From Epiperipatus broadwayi (taxonomy: Eukaryota > Onychophora > Udeonychophora > Euonychophora > Peripatidae), in NCBI GenBank assembly GCA_028023455.1, contig JAQFVV010012510.1, positions 500,001 to 564,000 on the forward strand: a DNA stretch of 64,000 nucleotides. Direction: 5' to 3'. Both the position numbers and the translations under genes were made by a program. The first letter of the stretch is position 1. The number at the start of each line of letters is the position of its first letter. The notes under the pieces were generated by a model. It was given only the letters and a program-made list of their open reading frames with translations, had not been told where the DNA came from and ran no database searches. Shown one piece after another: positions 59,986 through 64,000 of the stretch.

Positions 59986-60635
59986 AAGTTTAGTATAAAC
60001 AATATACATGTATTTAAATATTATATCAATTCCCCTACATACTTAAGGATGCTTCATAAAATTTCAAAAGTGCAATAGCAAGATCATAAGATCCTGCAAT
60101 ATATTCTTTAAATTACTGGATATAATACTATAAATTCTACAACTGTACAATCATATTATATTGGATATGTGAAATAAATGAGCAATACAAGACTTCCTTA
60201 AAGAGTGTTTTATGATGAATTTGAGCGTGATTTTGTGGGAGAAGCAGACTTCATTTATGATATAAACATTCTCAAAGACACTGCATCTTTACTCTGTCCT
60301 TTCCAGTACTAAAATTTCAGATATATTAATAGCAACAAACAATTTGATTATGTATTTATTAATAAAGTTTTAAAAATAAGCATCTACAAATCCTACATTG
60401 TAAGTACTTGGAATTTTTTTTTCCATTTGTTAATTAGAAAAATAATATAAACCCATTTAAATTAATAAATGGTAGTTATAATTTAAAACATTTTTGTGAT
60501 TCATTTAAAGTGAATTTTAATTTTAACAGTCCCCATACTTGGGTAGTTAATAAGGATTTTTCTTTAATTATACATAAAAAAACTAAAGTGGTACTTATAG
60601 ATGTACATATTTTCTATTCTTTGTTTTTAACCTAT
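59986..60635. other. AT-rich intergenic sequence
   Basis: Nothing recognised. Confidence 0.35.
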
Positions 60636-60639
60636 GTAA

Positions 60640-61320
60640 AGTCATCATCATTATCATCATCATCAACCATTATCAATCCACTACAGGATGAAGGTCTCTC
60701 CAAGTTTAATCCATCGTCTCCAATCTTTAACTTCTTTTCTCCACATCACCCTGCACACTTTCTTATTTCATCCATCCATCTCACGTGTGGTCTCTTTCTG
60801 GATCTTTTACAATCTCTTGAAATTCGGTTTAAGATTTCAATTGTCCATCTATTATTATCTCTTCTCCCAATATATCCAGCTTAATTCCACTTCAGTCTTT
60901 TAATTTTTTCAATGAGATCAGTAACACCTGTTTGTTCTCTTCCCCATACATTGTGTTTTCGATCTCTTCTTGTTACTCCCAACATGCATCTCTCCATACT
61001 TCTTTGAGTGATCTGGAGTCTCTGTATTGCTCTTCTATTAAGTGTCCAAGTATCAGATCCATAAGTAAGAACTGGCAAAACACATTTATTAAAAACCTTC
61101 CTTTTCAAACACATAGGCATATTTCCTTTTAGTATCAAGTTATTTCTACCAAAAGCACTCCAACCAAGTTGAATTCTATAATTAATTTTATCCATTATGT
61201 TTCCATCTGGATTAATAATCTGACCAAGGTATTTGTAACTGTTAATTTCTTTTAACTCATCATAATCAATCTTTATTTTCATATTTTGAGCAAATCAATT
61301 AAACATTACTTTAGTCTTTT
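60640..61320 (-). pseudogene. RTE-like LINE C-terminus and 3' end
   Basis: The best-preserved copy. The minus-strand frame 61282-60881 (133 residues) reads ELKEINSYKYLGQIINPDG, then VFNKCVLPVLTYGSDTWTLN and RRAIQRLQITQRSMERCMLG. This is the post-palm thumb region (YLG, LTYG.W) of RTE-type LINEs. After a short frame break the terminal part reads RWTIEILNRIP, RPRKRPHVRW and RRWIKLGE. It ends in ATTGATAATGGTTGATGATG and further GAT repeats, a typical RTE simple tail. The catalytic YADD lies upstream of the truncation and is absent. Other copies lie at 3.4, 6.7, 29.6 and 33.6 kb. Confidence 0.85.
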
Positions 61321-61344
61321 TAACATAATTTTATATGTTTAAAA

Positions 61345-61680
61345 AAGAAATTTGGCTTTATTGCTCGGGAATTCATAAGAAGTTCGAGTACCAAATCTGT
61401 GAGTGCCAGAATTGATCCTGGGACTTCCTGATCCTAAATCAGTTGCTCTAGCAACTGTGCCAAACTGCATATAATTAAAAAAGCATATGGTTGTTACTTA
61501 GGAGTTCATAAAAAGTTTGAGTGCTAGACCAGTGAGTATTAGAAGTAATCCTGGAATCTCCTAATCCTATGTCAGTGCACTACCAAGTAAGTCAGTCCAT
61601 GCAAAGTAAAAAAATTCTAATGACTTTATTGCTCAGGAGGTCAAAAGAAGTTTGAGCATCAAAACTACTCACAGTATATT
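61345..61680 (-). mobile_element. Three tRNA-derived SINE copies in a row
   Basis: On the minus strand copies at 61345-61475, 61480-61610 and a partial at 61618-61680 share a tail (TTCATAAGAAGTTCGAG on the plus strand). The first two have tRNA heads: the A box lies in GGCACAGTTGCTAGAGCAAC, the anticodon stem is CTGA...TCAG with loop TTTAGGA (anticodon TAG), and the T arm is CCAG...CTGG. The family differs from the valine-type SINE. Confidence 0.75.
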
Positions 61681-61900
61681 CCACCTAAATAACCTCTTTC
61701 ATGTTGTTTTAATTATTTATCACTTCCTTATTAATAAATTGTTCTCCAAATAACATGTTGCAATAGAATTAATGTTTATACACATTTCATCTATGTAATT
61801 AAACGTATTGTTTTATATTTAGTGTTTTTAATATTACAGAAATGGGAAATGAATATCAAAATTTAATTTGCCATCACTTACAATTATTACTAAAAGTTAG

Positions 61901-62146
61901 TAATTCTAAAGCAGTATATAATTTGCATAGACTGAATGTTTCTTATATATGTAAATAGAGGATTTGAACTCAGGTTTTTCCAGTCATCCTTCATCTATCT
62001 CAAGCGACTGATGAGTGCTGGTTCTGCATGAAATACTATATCGGGAATTATGTATATTTTCATATGTGTGTGATCATGTGGACTGGTTGCTTGAGATTGA
62101 ATGGAGAATGAATAGACTTAAAAATCCTAAGTTTAAATCCCTTTAT
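61901..62146 (+). mobile_element. Family B variant hammerhead element, 14-bp TSD
   Basis: A 246-bp element between exact ttactaaaagttag repeats (61887-61900 and 62147-62160). The left arm is internally deleted. The right arm is a full unit ending CCTAAGTTTAAATCCCTT. The ribozyme is at 62004-62045. Confidence 0.88.
62004..62045 (+). ncRNA. Hammerhead ribozyme, family B variant
   Basis: CTGATGAG (62008-62015) and GAAA (62030-62033) are complete. Cleavage is predicted after A62040. Stem I inner pairs are CGA/UCG where other B copies have CAA/UUG, so both strands changed together. Stem II is G-U, U-A, G-C, C-G with a larger loop. Stem III is two pairs (A-U, U-A). Confidence 0.75.
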
Positions 62147-62160
62147 TTACTAAAAGTTAG

Positions 62161-63277
62161 ATATATTTAGAGATAAATATACAGCAATTAAATTTTCTAA
62201 CTAACCAAATTCCCCATTGCAAACTAAGACTATGTGTATTCATAAAAATTAATCCTCTGTCCACAGTAAAAACGATGGATTTTCTATTTAGTCAACTTCC
62301 ACAAACACATCTACAAAATATATATAGTTTACATTCTGTGTAAATGACAAATATATAAAAGAATATATAATGACGTTAACTGTTTATACTTCTTCTATAC
62401 GGAATGTAATAAATGTAATAAGTGCGCTTATACGGACTACAGAGAAGCTTGTTATTTTTATAAATTAAATACAATTTAGCGCTTTTGAAAACTTAGGGCG
62501 TTTTCATATTCATAGTAGGATGAAATATATCAATTACCAGCTTTGTGCAACTCTAAATATTGCTTTAATACAAAATATGAAAACAGTTGAAATTATTCAA
62601 TGTTGTCATATATATATATATCAAAATACAGTACAATTTACATACTTTTTGTTTAATTTTCATCACTATATTAATATAATAGCAAAATTTTATTCAGTAT
62701 TACCTTACTGCTTTAAATCTATTTTTTATGTTTATTCCAAACTAAAATCTGTAAGTAGCATTATGATCCAATTCATATATATATATATATTTAAAAGTAT
62801 TGCATTAAGTGTAATGTTTTAGATGACTATTTATTAGTCTGCATTATAGTGACATGTTTATTTCATGTTTAAAGAGGTTTATTTAAACTTCATTGTAACA
62901 ATATTTCATACTCTGTAGTCAAATTGCAATCTTTAAGTGTCCATATATATTCAATGGACCATTAGTAAGAATGGATTTTCATTCTTGCTATTAAAAGGTG
63001 TGAAGGTTGCCTTGACAGCAGTTAGAAATATTGGTTGCTATATTTACTGTGAATGTTTAGGTGGTTATTGTAACCAGTTGGCTTACATAGTATACACTAA
63101 TATAGTGTGTATGCATAAATATATACGTAAAATAAAGGAAAAGTAGAAATAAACACAGAATTATATTTCCTAAAATAAAATAATAATAAGTAAAGTGTTA
63201 AATAATAACTCTGATTTAAAATAAAAATTGTTTTATAAATTAAACTTTTAAAAGGTCTGAATAAATATAAATATTGT
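62161..63277. other. AT-rich intergenic sequence
   Basis: Short open frames at 62520-62822 and 62937-63146 have no recognisable motif. TA-rich runs at 62610-62625 and 62776-62791. Confidence 0.35.
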
Positions 63278-63279
63278 AC

Positions 63280-64000
<721 letters not shown>

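Overview
The window is gene-poor, very AT-rich animal DNA, almost certainly from an invertebrate with a repeat-rich genome. The evidence is degenerate CCCTAA-type telomeric repeats, Jockey/CR1-like and RTE-like non-LTR retrotransposons, Tc1/mariner and pogo/Tigger relics, tRNA-derived SINEs and long (ATT)n microsatellites. I cannot fix the phylum from the sequence. No intact host protein gene, real tRNA, rRNA or CRISPR array is visible. A 500-base run of N at 55495-55994 shows this is part of a scaffold.

The most interesting content is a set of short interspersed elements that carry hammerhead self-cleaving ribozyme motifs (CUGANGA, stem II, GAAA, a very short stem III, an NUH cleavage triplet, then stem I). 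I sort them into four families, A to D. Families A and B share the core and stem II but differ in stem I. Families C and D have different stem II, stem III and stem I sequences. The most complete motifs are at 24287-24346 (minus, D), 59822-59882 (plus, B), 62004-62045 (plus, B variant with a compensatory stem I change) and 35344-35385 (minus, C). Pairing rather than primary sequence is kept between families. Eight copies are flanked by direct repeats of 11-15 bp, so they moved by target-primed retrotransposition and are not ordinary MITEs. Family A also forms tandem arrays of about 355 and 412 bp, and many B and C copies are head-to-head inverted dimers. This resembles the retrozymes and hammerhead satellites known from newts, schistosomes, crickets, mussels and Penelope-like elements. 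No Penelope-type reverse transcriptase is visible here.

Layout. 1-1.0 kb: telomere-like repeats and a 98-bp tandem repeat. 3.3-3.8, 6.7-8.1, 29.6-29.9, 33.6-33.9 and 60.6-61.3 kb: decayed RTE-like LINE pieces. 3.9-4.9 kb: tandem family A array. 6.7-10.2 kb: family B and C copies, one C copy nested in an RTE. 19.1-20.4 and 26.7-27.7 kb: pogo/Tigger elements. 28.0-28.8 kb: a mariner relic. 21.6-22.4 kb: a large palindrome built from family B. 24.2-24.7 kb: the family D element, followed by an unrecognised coding relic. 30-43 kb: dense A, B and C copies. 44.2-53.2 kb: a retrotransposon cluster in which every LINE piece is bordered by (ATT)n, including two Jockey-like elements with recognisable endonuclease and reverse transcriptase. 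55-56.5 kb: an assembly gap flanked by two copies of the same 537 bp. 57-64 kb: mostly unremarkable AT-rich DNA with B copies, an RTE 3' end and tRNA-derived SINEs.

How the parts may work together (inference): the LINEs could supply the reverse transcriptase and endonuclease that mobilise the SINEs and the hammerhead elements. The ribozymes would cut multimeric transcripts into unit-length RNA.
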